Assembly: GCA_013388985.1 (NCBI GenBank)
Contig: JACAEF010000011.1
Location: 1-64,000 of the forward strand
Length of the DNA stretch: 64,000 nt
Reading direction: 5' to 3'
From: Rhodocyclaceae bacterium
GTDB lineage: Bacteria > Pseudomonadota > Gammaproteobacteria > Burkholderiales > Rhodocyclaceae
A model generated the notes under the pieces. It searched no databases and was not told the origin of the DNA. It saw nothing but the letters and a program-made list of their open reading frames with translations. Within the stretch, counting starts at the first letter, position 1; every line of letters starts with the position of its first letter. The position numbers were made by a program, and so were the translations under genes. Below are positions 19,848 through 30,102 of the stretch, piece after piece.

Positions 19848-19863
19848 TGTCGTAACAATCTGT

Positions 19864-19891
19864 AAAACTCGGCGCTGGCGGAACGGCACCC
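19864..19891 (+). repeat. dispersed mini-repeat copy (intergenic)
   Basis: AAAACTCGGCGCTGGCGGAACGGCACCC upstream of the macA-like gene. Confidence 0.75.
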
Positions 19892-19918
19892 CAACGGCCA
19901 TCGGCTAGAATCGGCCGC

Positions 19919-21190
19919 ATGAAAGTGCGCCGTCTGCTCGTCTTCGTCCTCCTCGTCGCCGTGCTGGGCGGCGGATTCACCGCCTGGCGCGTCTTCTTCG
20001 CCGCAGGCGCCAAGCCGGCCTACAAGTTCGCCAGCATCGAAAGCGGTCCGCTCACGGCCTCGGTCGCGGCCACCGGCACGCTCAACCCCGTGGTGTCGGT
20101 GCAGGTGAGCTCGCAGATCTCCGGTCAGATCCGCGAGATCCTCGTCGATTTCAACAGCCCGGTGAAGGTCGGCGACCTGCTCGCCCGCATCGCCCCGGAA
20201 ACCTACGAGCACCGCGTGCACCAGGCCGAAGCCGATCTCGAAGCGGCGCGCGCCACCGTGGCCGTGCAGCAGGCCGAGCTGTTCCGCGCCCGGGTGAATC
20301 TCACCGATGCCGAACGCGACTTCGCCCGCAAGCAGACCCTCGTCGCCAAGAACTACATCTCCCCGGCCGATCTCGACAAGGCGCAAACGACGCTCGACGC
20401 GGCGCGCGCGCAGTTGAAGGTGGTCGAAGCTCAGGCCGCCAACAGCGCCGCGCTGGTCCGCCAGCGCGAGGCAGCCCTCGGCCAGGCGCGGGTCGATCTG
20501 TCGCGCACCGAGATCCGCGCCCCCATCGATGGCATCGTCATCAAGAAGAGCGTCGAGCCGGGCCAGACCGTGGCGGCGAGCCTGCAGGCGCCGGAAATGT
20601 TCGTGATCGCCAAGAACCTCACCGACATGCAGGTCGAGGCTTCGATCGACGAGGCCGACATCGGCCGTGTCGCGCTCGGGCAGGAGGTGAGCTTCACCGT
20701 CGATGCCTTCCCCGGCCGGCGCTTCAAGGGCCGGGTGATGCAGGTCAGGAAGGCCGCGCAGGTGGTCTCGAACGTCGTCAGCTACACGGTCGTCATCTCC
20801 GCCGCCAACCCCGACCTTGCCTTGCTGCCCGGCATGACCGCCAACGTGCGCATCATCACCGCGCAGAAGGACGCGGTGCTGAAGGTCGCCAATGCCGCGC
20901 TGCGCTTTCACCCGCCGGAAAGCGGCGAAAAGCCGACACGCGGCCCTGCCAGCGAGGGGCGGCCGCCCGGCAGCGGCACGGGGCGCGGACGTGGCGCAGA
21001 GGGCAGCAGCGGCAAGCTCTGGGTGCTTGGCGAGGATGGCAAGCCCAAGGCGATCGAGGTGAAGACCGGCATCACCGACGGCAATCAGACCGAAATCGTC
21101 TCCGGCGACGTCGCCGCGGGCCAACAGGTCATCGTCGGCATGAGCGTTCAGGGCGAGAAGACCAAGCCGGCACAACCGCGGATGTTCTGA
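19919..21190 (+). CDS. MacA-like periplasmic adaptor subunit
   Basis: HlyD-type lipoyl and beta-barrel domains; [27 protein letters not shown]. Confidence 0.88.
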   Translation: MKVRRLLVFVLLVAVLGGGFTAWRVFFAAGAKPAYKFASIESGPLTASVAATGTLNPVVSVQVSSQISGQIREILVDFNSPVKVGDLLARIAPETYEHRVHQAEADLEAARATVAVQQAELFRARVNLTDAERDFARKQTLVAKNYISPADLDKAQTTLDAARAQLKVVEAQAANSAALVRQREAALGQARVDLSRTEIRAPIDGIVIKKSVEPGQTVAASLQAPEMFVIAKNLTDMQVEASIDEADIGRVALGQEVSFTVDAFPGRRFKGRVMQVRKAAQVVSNVVSYTVVISAANPDLALLPGMTANVRIITAQKDAVLKVANAALRFHPPESGEKPTRGPASEGRPPGSGTGRGRGAEGSSGKLWVLGEDGKPKAIEVKTGITDGNQTEIVSGDVAAGQQVIVGMSVQGEKTKPAQPRMF

Positions 21191-21191
21191 C

Positions 21192-21916
21192 GTGAGCCTG
21201 ATCCGCGTCGAGAACCTCGCCAAGAATTACCGGCTGGGCGATACCGAGGTGCCGGCCTTGCGTGGCGTGACGCTGACGATCGAGCGTGGCAGCTTCGTCG
21301 CGGTGATGGGGCCGTCGGGTTCGGGCAAGTCGACCTTCATGAACCTGCTCGGCTGTCTCGATACCCCAAGCGCCGGCCGCTACTGGCTGGATGGCGACTT
21401 GGTCTCGCAGCTCGACGACGACGCCCTCTCGCGCGTGCGCAACCGCAAGATCGGCTTCGTGTTCCAGCATTTCAATCTGCTGCCGCGCACCTCGGCGCTG
21501 GACAACGTCGCCCTGCCGCTGCTCTATCGCGGCGTCAAGGCCGCCGAACGCCAGGCACGCGCGGCGCGGCGCCTGGCGCAAGTCGGCCTGGCCGAGCGCA
21601 GCGGGCACCATCCGGCGCAACTGTCCGGCGGCCAGCAGCAGCGCGTCGCGATCGCCCGCGCACTGGTCGGCGACCCGGCCCTGATCCTCGCCGACGAGCC
21701 GACTGGCGCGCTCGACTCGCGCACCGGCATCGAGATCATGACGCTGCTCCAGGAACTCAACCGCGAGGGCATTACGATCGTGGTCGTCACCCACGAGCAT
21801 GATATCGCCGCCTATGCCGGACGCATCATCCATTTCCGGGACGGTGTGGTGGTCGACGACGCACTCAATGCGAGCCGTGACGCCAGCGCCGATCTGGCAG
21901 CCCTGACGGCCGTCTC

Positions 21917-21920
<4 letters not shown>
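21192..21920 (+). CDS. ABC transporter ATP-binding protein (MacB-type)
   Basis: [18 protein letters not shown] Walker [16 protein letters not shown] signature. Confidence 0.93.
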
Positions 21921-23155
<1,235 letters not shown>

Positions 23156-23410
23156 AAGCCCGCCCCCCTTCGCCCCCCTCACGGGGGGTTCTTGCCCGCT
23201 CGCGCCGCGTTGCGGCGCTCGAATATGAGGGTCTCACGCGATTTTCGCGTCGCGGGTTGCGCCTTCGGCGCATGCCGCCTGCGGGCAGGGAAACCCTGCC
23301 CGCTGGCTGTCGTGCCTTACGCGCCGAAGGCCCGCCCCCTTCGCCCCTCTCGCGGGAGGTCTTGAAACTGTAACAATCGCTGCGGTTCGCCCGCCTAGAA
23401 TGCAGCGATC

Positions 23411-25006
23411 ATGGCCGAAGAGATCGAACTGAAGCTCGCGCTGCCAGAAAGCGCGCAACGCGCCTTCCTGCGCCAGCCGCTGCTGCGGCAGGCCGTGCGC
23501 AAAGAGACGCATCGCCTGACCAACCTCTATTACGACACGCCCGGGCTCGATTTGCGCCAACACGGCATCGCGCTGCGCCTGCGCGCGCAGGGCAAGTTCT
23601 GGCTGCAAACGGTCAAGTGCGCCGGCGACCGCGCGGGCGGCCTGTCGGCGCGGCCCGAATGGGAAACGCCCTACGGCGGCCATTTCGACTTCTCGCCGAT
23701 CGACGATCCCGAGGTGCGCGCCTGGCTGGAACGACCGAAGATCGCCACGCGCCTTTCGCCGGTGTTCGAAACCAATTTCCAGCGCATGGCATGGACTTTC
23801 GAGCTGCCGCGTGCCACGCGCGTCGAGCTTGCTCTCGACCGCGGCTGGATTTCCGCTGCCGGCCAGCGCGAGCCGGTCTCCGAAGTCGAGCTCGAACTGA
23901 TCGAAGGCGATGCGGGCGAACTGTTCGCCCTCGCCCTGGCCTTGGCCGCACGCGTGCCTCTCGTTCCCGCGCCGCTGTCGAAGGCGGATCGGGGTTATGC
24001 GCTGTTCCTGCAGACGCCGCCAGCGCCCGTGCGCGCCGCCTCGCCCGACTTGTCGGCCGAAATGATGCCGCTGGCCGCTTTCCGCGCCATCGCGCTGGCC
24101 TGTCTCGACCAGCTGCAGCGCAATCACAGGACCGCCCTGACGAGCGAGGATCCGGAATACATCCATCAGATGCGTGTCGCGTTGCGCCGTCTGCGCGCCG
24201 CGCTGCGGCTGTTCCGGCCGCTCTTGCCCGCGGACTTCGAGGAACGGTCGTTGCCGCTGGTGCGCGAGCTGATGGCCCCGTTGGGCAAGGCGCGCGATGT
24301 CGATGTGCTGCTCGCCGAAATCGCCAACCCGGTGCTCGCCGCGCTGCCCGACGAACCGCGGCTCGCCGCGCTGATCGGCGTCATCACCGAGCGCCGTCAT
24401 GAAGCCCGCCAGCAAGCGCTGCACCTCTTGACCACGCCGCGCTATGGCGTGATCGTCCTGCAGCTGCTCGCCCTGACGCACGGCCTTTCCGCCGTCGAAG
24501 CAAAGCGAGCCGCGGTGGGAACCCCGGATGCGACTGGCCAGGCGAGTCTGCCCGATTTCGCGCGCAAACGCCTGCGGCGACTGCGCAAGAAGGCGCTCGC
24601 CCTGGCCCGCGAGGTCGATGCCGCACGTCCCGAGACGCTGCATGCGCTGCGCATCGCCATCAAGCGGCTGCGGTATGCGCTGGAATTTTTCTCGCCGCTC
24701 GCCGAGAGGAAGCCGACCCGCCGTCTGCTCGGACACCTCGCCGAATTGCAGGAAGTGCTGGGCCAGATCAACGACCTTGCCAACGCCGGCGCGCTGCTGA
24801 TGGAATCCGCCGGCAACGATCAGCCGCTGCGCGAGGCCGTCAGCCTGATCGCCGGCTGGCATGGCCCGCGTTACCAGCGACTGCTCTCGGCAGTGCCGCG
24901 TGCCATCACGCGACTCGGCACGATGCGTCTGCCGCACTGGCGCGGCCGTCACCCTCGTGTCACATCGGCGTCGTATGCTGGGCCGCAGACAAACGAGACG
25001 GAGTGA
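23411..25006 (+). CDS. CYTH and CHAD domain protein
   Basis: MAEEIELKLALPESAQ (CYTH ExExK) plus CHAD repeats HQMRVALRRLRAALRLF and HALRIAIKRLRYALEFF. Confidence 0.92.
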   Translation: MAEEIELKLALPESAQRAFLRQPLLRQAVRKETHRLTNLYYDTPGLDLRQHGIALRLRAQGKFWLQTVKCAGDRAGGLSARPEWETPYGGHFDFSPIDDPEVRAWLERPKIATRLSPVFETNFQRMAWTFELPRATRVELALDRGWISAAGQREPVSEVELELIEGDAGELFALALALAARVPLVPAPLSKADRGYALFLQTPPAPVRAASPDLSAEMMPLAAFRAIALACLDQLQRNHRTALTSEDPEYIHQMRVALRRLRAALRLFRPLLPADFEERSLPLVRELMAPLGKARDVDVLLAEIANPVLAALPDEPRLAALIGVITERRHEARQQALHLLTTPRYGVIVLQLLALTHGLSAVEAKRAAVGTPDATGQASLPDFARKRLRRLRKKALALAREVDAARPETLHALRIAIKRLRYALEFFSPLAERKPTRRLLGHLAELQEVLGQINDLANAGALLMESAGNDQPLREAVSLIAGWHGPRYQRLLSAVPRAITRLGTMRLPHWRGRHPRVTSASYAGPQTNETE

Positions 25007-25008
25007 GG

Positions 25009-25473
25009 ATGGATCTGATCCTGTGGCGTCATGCCGAAGCCGAAGAAGCCCGCGAAGGTCAGCCGGATGCCAGGCGCCGGCTCACCGCGCGCGGCGACAA
25101 GCAGGCCCATGAAGTCGCGAAGTGGCTGCGGGCCCAGCTGCCGAAGAAAACCCGCATCCTCGTCAGCCCGACGATGCGCACCCAGCAAACCGCGCATGCG
25201 CTGGCGCTGCCTTTCGAGGTCGAGCCGAAGATCGGCGTCGGCGCCGATGCCGCCGACCTGCTCGCCGCCGCGCACTGGCCGGAACATTCGGGCGCCGTGC
25301 TGCTGGTGGGGCACCAGCCGACGCTGGGGCGTCTGGCGTCCTTGCTGCTCTCCGGCGCCGAAGCCGACTGGAGCTTCAAGAAAGGCGCCGTCTGGTGGTT
25401 TTCCAAGCGCAGCCGCGAAGGGCGCGACCAGACCGTGCTGCGCGCGGTGATCAATCCCGAGATGCTGCGCTGA
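25009..25473 (+). CDS. sixA: SixA-type phosphohistidine phosphatase
   Basis: MDLILWRHAEAEEAREGQPDARRRLTARGDKQA; LVGHQPTLGRLASLLL. Confidence 0.88.
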   Translation: MDLILWRHAEAEEAREGQPDARRRLTARGDKQAHEVAKWLRAQLPKKTRILVSPTMRTQQTAHALALPFEVEPKIGVGADAADLLAAAHWPEHSGAVLLVGHQPTLGRLASLLLSGAEADWSFKKGAVWWFSKRSREGRDQTVLRAVINPEMLR

Positions 25474-25653
25474 TCAACGCGCGCAGGTGTCGTCTTCGCA
25501 CTTGCCGGCACAGCAGCCGCAGCCGCCGTCGTTCTTGCGGAACGGGCCGAGCTGCGGGTGGCGTGCCGCAAAGCGGCGATAGAGCCGATCCACCGCGATG
25601 CCGGCGAGCATCAGCGCCAAGATCAGCGCGACGGTAATGACGTAGGTCATCAT
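25474..25653 (-). CDS. small Cys-rich membrane protein at the end of the rnf operon
   Basis: MMTYVITVALILALMLAGIAVDRLYRRF...GGCGCCAGKCEDDTCAR; 4-nt overlap with rnfA. Confidence 0.65.
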   Translation of the reverse strand: MMTYVITVALILALMLAGIAVDRLYRRFAARHPQLGPFRKNDGGCGCCAGKCEDDTCAR

Positions 25654-26228
25654 CCGCCCAGCCCGGCGAAGCCCATGAAGGCCAGCGACAGGATGCCGGC
25701 GAGCATCAAGGACAGCGCCGTGCCCTGCGCCACGGAGGGCACGTCGGAAAGCCGCAGGCGCTCGCGCACGCTGGCCATCAGCGTGAGCGCCAGCGTGAAG
25801 CCCGCGCCGGCGCCGACGGCGAACGTGACCGACTGCACGAAATCGTATTCGCGCGCGGTCTGGAACAGCGCGACACCGAGCACCGCGCAGTTGGTGGTGA
25901 TCAGCGGCAGATAGATGCCGAGCGCGCGGAACAGCGCCGGGCTGTATTTCTTCAGCACCATCTCGACCAATTGCACCGCCGAGGCGATGATGACGATGTA
26001 GGCGATCAGCCGCAGGAATTCGAGGTTGAAGTAGGCGAGCAGCAGGTTGAGGCCAAAGGCGCACAAGGAGGCGACGAGCATCACGAAAGTCGTCGCCGCG
26101 CCCATCGGCAGGGCTGTCTCGAGCTTGCCCGAGACGCCGATGAACGGGCACAGGCCGAGGAACATCGCCAGCACGAAGTTGTTGGCGAGGAAGGCGTTGA
26201 TGAAGATCTGCGCGGCGGATTCATGCAT
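25650..26228 (-). CDS. rnfA: Rnf electron transport complex subunit A
   Basis: MHESAAQIFINAFLANNFVLAMFLGLCPFIGVSGKLETALPMG. Confidence 0.95.
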   Translation of the reverse strand: MHESAAQIFINAFLANNFVLAMFLGLCPFIGVSGKLETALPMGAATTFVMLVASLCAFGLNLLLAYFNLEFLRLIAYIVIIASAVQLVEMVLKKYSPALFRALGIYLPLITTNCAVLGVALFQTAREYDFVQSVTFAVGAGAGFTLALTLMASVRERLRLSDVPSVAQGTALSLMLAGILSLAFMGFAGLGG

Positions 26229-26868
26229 GTTGTGTCACTCCCTTGGCGGCGCCCTGACGGCGCTGGCGCCAACGCCCCCAGGCTGCGAAGAGCAGCAGCC
26301 ACAGACCGAGCACGAAGAAGCCGCCGGGCGGCAGCACCATCACCACCCAAGGCTGGAAATGCTCGCCGAACAGGGAAAAGCCGAACAGCTTGCCCGCGCC
26401 GAGAATCTCGCGCACGCTGCCGAGCGCGAACAGGCCGATCGAGAATCCGACCCCCATGCCGAGCGCATTGACGACGGCGGTCAGCGGCGGATGTTTGGAG
26501 GCATGCGCCTCGGCGCGGCCGAGGATGATGCAGTTGACCACGATCAGCTGGATGAAGGCGCCGAGCGCATCGTAGAGCGCGAGGCTGATCGCCTGGATCA
26601 GGTAGTCGACGACGGTGACGAAGGTGGCGATGATGACGATATAGGTGGCGATGCGCACCTCCTTCGGGATCAGCTTGCGCAAGAGCGACACCAGGAGGCA
26701 GGAGCAGGTCAGCACGAAGGTGGTGGCCAGCCCCATCGACAGCGCATTCACCGCCGAAACGGTGACGGCGAGCGTCGGGCACAGGCCCAGCACCATCACG
26801 AATACCGGGTTCTGGCGCCAGACGCCCTCCATGAATTCTTCCCAGGTCGTGGTCGCAGCCTGACTCAT
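26221..26868 (-). CDS. rnfE: Rnf electron transport complex subunit E
   Basis: WRQNPVFVMVLGLCPTLAVTVSAVNALSMGLATTFVL. Confidence 0.95.
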   Translation of the reverse strand: MSQAATTTWEEFMEGVWRQNPVFVMVLGLCPTLAVTVSAVNALSMGLATTFVLTCSCLLVSLLRKLIPKEVRIATYIVIIATFVTVVDYLIQAISLALYDALGAFIQLIVVNCIILGRAEAHASKHPPLTAVVNALGMGVGFSIGLFALGSVREILGAGKLFGFSLFGEHFQPWVVMVLPPGGFFVLGLWLLLFAAWGRWRQRRQGAAKGVTQHA

Positions 26869-27554
26869 GGCTTTTCCTTCAGTGTGTCCAGATGCATTGC
26901 GATGCGCGGCAGAAGCTTTTGCGCCGTGTCGTTGATCGCCCGGCCGACGGCGCGCGAAGTGATCGTCGCGCCGGCGATCGCGTCGATTTCCCAGGCGTGT
27001 GCCTTGCTGCCGTGCTTGACGGTGCGGATCTCGTGCGCGAGCGCCCGGCCATCCGCCGCCGGCTCCGCTTCGAGCGGGAAGTTGGCGAGGAAATCGCGAT
27101 CTTTCGTGACCTTGTCGCCGATGCCGGGCGTCTCGCGCGCCGCGACGACGCTGAAGCCGGCGATCTTCCGCGTCGCCGGATCCCAGGCGAACAGGATGCG
27201 TACGGTGTCGGCATAGCCCTTGGCGGCGCCCTCGGCAGCGATGCCGGCGAGCCGGCCGGCCGTATCGTAGCCGGCGTAGAACTTGATCGCGTCGGCCGGT
27301 GCCGTCTCGCCAGCGCCGACTTTCGCGATTTCGCCGTTGGGCAGCGCCCAATACTCGGCGATCGCCTGCGCTCCCGGCACCACCTTGAACACGGCGCGCT
27401 CGAGCGCGATGCGCTTGTTTTCCTGCACCGCGCGGTAAGTGCCCTGATAGGCGGCGACGATGATCGTGCCGCAGATCGCGGCGATCAGGCCGAGCGTGCG
27501 GATCATCGCCGCCGGCGGCGTCATCTCTGGCAGGGTCTGGGTGGCGTGGTTCAT
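26865..27554 (-). CDS. rnfG: Rnf electron transport complex subunit G
   Basis: FMN-binding SGATITSRAV-type motif (IAGATITSRAVGRAI). Confidence 0.93.
   Translation of the reverse strand: MNHATQTLPEMTPPAAMIRTLGLIAAICGTIIVAAYQGTYRAVQENKRIALERAVFKVVPGAQAIAEYWALPNGEIAKVGAGETAPADAIKFYAGYDTAGRLAGIAAEGAAKGYADTVRILFAWDPATRKIAGFSVVAARETPGIGDKVTKDRDFLANFPLEAEPAADGRALAHEIRTVKHGSKAHAWEIDAIAGATITSRAVGRAINDTAQKLLPRIAMHLDTLKEKP
27298..27325 (-). repeat. dispersed mini-repeat copy inside rnfG
   Basis: Plus strand GGTGCCGTCTCGCCAGCGCCGACTTTCG; sense to the gene, read as KVGAGETAP. Confidence 0.72.
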
Positions 27555-28729
27555 GATGATTTTTCCGGCTTGCGGCGTTCCTCGGGCTTCGGCTTGTTGC
27601 GGAGGAAACGCTTCTTCGGCGTCACCGCGTGCGCCTCCTCGCGGGAGATGTAGCCCGGATGCAGCGGGTAGCTTGCCCCGCGCTTGGCCTGGCCGAGGCG
27701 AGCGAGCGCGCTCTTGCCAAAGGGGGTCGGCTGGGTCACTTTCTCGATCAGCGGGGTGGCGGCATTGGCGAGCAGGATCGCATACATCACGCCTTCCGGC
27801 AGGCCGCTGTAGTAGCGGATGATGACCGTGAGCAGGCCGATCAGCGCGCCGTAGAGCCACATGCCCTTCGGCGTGACCGGCGAGGTCGCCATGTCGGTGG
27901 CCATATACACCGCGCCGAGGATCAGGCCGCCGGAGAACAGCATGAAGAAGGGATTGGGGAAACGCTCGGGCGAGAGCGCGAACAAGAGCCAGGCGGTGAG
28001 CCCCGCGCTGCCGAGGATCGCCGCCGGGATGCGCCAGTCGAGGAAGCGGCGGAAGGCCAGATAGCTGCCGCACAGCAGGATCAGCAGCGGCGACGGGCCG
28101 ACGGCCATGTGGCCGGACAGCGAGGTCAAGAGCTCCTCGGCGCCGGCGAGCACGCCTTCGAATTTCCATTTGGCGAGCGGCGTCGCCGCGGCGAGCGCGT
28201 CGAGCTGCCGCTCTTTGAGCCAGGGCATCAGGTCCGCGGGCTGCATCAGCGGCCAGGCCAGCGAGGAGGGCACGAACTCGGTGAAGCGGCCGGGCAGGAA
28301 GGACGGCGAGTAGGTGGCGATCGCCTGCGGAAACGCCGCCTGCGCGAAGGCGCGGCCGACCAGCGCCGGGTTGAAGACGTTGAAGCCGATGCCGCCCGTC
28401 AGCGCCTTGCCGAGCGCGATCGCGACAAAGCCGGCGACGGCGCCCATCCACAGCGGGAAGGCGGGTGGCAGCGATAGCGCGAGCAGCAGCCCGGTGATCA
28501 CGGCGGAAAAATCGCCGATGTCGCCAGCCTGCGTGCCGGTCCTGACGAACAGCCGTTCGGTGGCCAGGCAGCTAGCCGTGACGACGAGGAGCGAGGCCAG
28601 GGCGGAGAGGCCGTATTGATAGACGAAGAAGGCGCACACCGGCACGAGCGACCAGACGACATGGCGCATGATCGTTGGAACGCTCCTGGGCGCCTTGATG
28701 TGGGGGGCGGAACGGATTTCGATGGTCAT
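27551..28729 (-). CDS. rnfD: Rnf electron transport complex subunit D
   Basis: NQR2/RnfD family membrane protein; MRHVVWSLVPVCAFFVYQYGLSAL. Confidence 0.94.
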   Translation of the reverse strand: MTIEIRSAPHIKAPRSVPTIMRHVVWSLVPVCAFFVYQYGLSALASLLVVTASCLATERLFVRTGTQAGDIGDFSAVITGLLLALSLPPAFPLWMGAVAGFVAIALGKALTGGIGFNVFNPALVGRAFAQAAFPQAIATYSPSFLPGRFTEFVPSSLAWPLMQPADLMPWLKERQLDALAAATPLAKWKFEGVLAGAEELLTSLSGHMAVGPSPLLILLCGSYLAFRRFLDWRIPAAILGSAGLTAWLLFALSPERFPNPFFMLFSGGLILGAVYMATDMATSPVTPKGMWLYGALIGLLTVIIRYYSGLPEGVMYAILLANAATPLIEKVTQPTPFGKSALARLGQAKRGASYPLHPGYISREEAHAVTPKKRFLRNKPKPEERRKPEKSS

Positions 28730-30099
28730 GACGATTTCGCGGCGGCGGCCTTTTCACGCAGAATCTGCTTGGCGACGCGGAACTGCTGCACCAGCGGAAT
28801 GTTCGACGGACAGACATAGGAGCAGCAGCCGCACTCGAAGCATTCGCCGAGGTGATACTGCTCGCCCATCAGGTCGTATTCGCGTTTCGCGGCGAGCATG
28901 CCGAGCATCGAGGGATTGAGTCCCATCGGGCAGGATTCGACGCATTCGGCGCACTTGATGCACGGGTAGATCTTGCGGTCTGCGCCGAGCGCGATGTCCT
29001 CGCCGCGCAGCACCACGACGCCGGAGATGCCCTTGGTGACCGGCACGTCGAGGCTTGCCGCCGCCTGGCCCATCATCGGCCCGCCGAGGATCACTTCCTT
29101 GGCCTGCGCCTCGGGCGCGCCGGCGTAATCGAGGATGAAGCGTAACGGCGTGCCGAGCGGCACGATGTAGTCGCCCGGTCGCGCCACCCCCGGCCCGGTG
29201 ATCGTCACGACGCGCTCGGTGAGTCCCCGGCCGCGCGGCAGCAGTTGGCCCAGCGCCGCCAGCGTGCCGACATTGTTGACCACCATCCCCAAGCTGACCG
29301 GCAGGCCGCCGGCCGGAATCTCGACGCCGAACAGCGCCATGATCAGCATCTTCTCGGAACCCTGCGGATACTTGGTCGGCACCAGCTCGGCGTGGATCTC
29401 GCCTTCCGGCAGCGGCCCGCGGCGCGCGAGCGCCGCCCTGATCGCATCGGCGGCATCCGGCTTGTTGTCCTCGATGCCGACGATCGCGCGCTGCGCGCCG
29501 GTGGCGCGCATCGCATAGCGGATGCCCTCGACCAGGTCGTCGGCCTGTTCGACCATCACGCGGTGATCGCAGGTCAGATACGGCTCGCATTCGCAGCCGT
29601 TGACGACGAGCGTGTGCACCTTCGCCTGGCTTGGCACGGTGAGCTTGGCATGGGTCGGGAAGGCCGCGCCGCCCAGGCCCACCATGCCGGTGTCCCAGAT
29701 CGCCTGGAGAAGGTCCTGGGCGCTGGCGTTGGAGAGATCGCGCGGCTGGCCCCAGAGGTCTTCCTGCGTCGCGCCGGGGTGGGCGCGGATCACGATCGAC
29801 TCGACCCACGGCCCGCGCATGCCGGGTCGCAGGCCGATGAACTCGACCACGCCGGTCACCGGCGCGTGATGCGGCACGGAGAGCCAGTCGTCCGCCTTCG
29901 CGATCGGCTGGCCGCGCACCACCTCCTCGCCGACCCGGACGATCGGCCGCGGCGGCTTGCCGATGTGCTGCGAGAGCGGCACGATCACACGCGGCGGAAA
30001 CGGCAGCCGGCGGATCTTCGTCCGTGCGGTGAGTTTGCATTGCGGCGGATGCACGCCACGCTGGAAGGCCTCGCCGCGAAAGTAGGAGAGAAGACGCAT
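28726..30099 (-). CDS. rnfC: Rnf electron transport complex subunit C
   Basis: FPTHAKL, CIKCAECVESCPMGLNP and CFECGCCSYVCPSNIPLVQ ferredoxin motifs. Confidence 0.95.
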   Translation of the reverse strand: MRLLSYFRGEAFQRGVHPPQCKLTARTKIRRLPFPPRVIVPLSQHIGKPPRPIVRVGEEVVRGQPIAKADDWLSVPHHAPVTGVVEFIGLRPGMRGPWVESIVIRAHPGATQEDLWGQPRDLSNASAQDLLQAIWDTGMVGLGGAAFPTHAKLTVPSQAKVHTLVVNGCECEPYLTCDHRVMVEQADDLVEGIRYAMRATGAQRAIVGIEDNKPDAADAIRAALARRGPLPEGEIHAELVPTKYPQGSEKMLIMALFGVEIPAGGLPVSLGMVVNNVGTLAALGQLLPRGRGLTERVVTITGPGVARPGDYIVPLGTPLRFILDYAGAPEAQAKEVILGGPMMGQAAASLDVPVTKGISGVVVLRGEDIALGADRKIYPCIKCAECVESCPMGLNPSMLGMLAAKREYDLMGEQYHLGECFECGCCSYVCPSNIPLVQQFRVAKQILREKAAAAKSS

Positions 30100-30102
30100 C
30101 GC

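Noticed and set aside
19712-21223. 503-aa minus-strand ORF over the macA-like gene
   Set aside because: Antisense to a clear HlyD-family protein.
21878-21900. Degenerate mini-repeat in the MacB-type ATPase C-terminus (GCCGTGACGCCAGCGCCGATCT)
   Set aside because: Only partial match; not distinguishable from codon-bias similarity without a genome-wide null.
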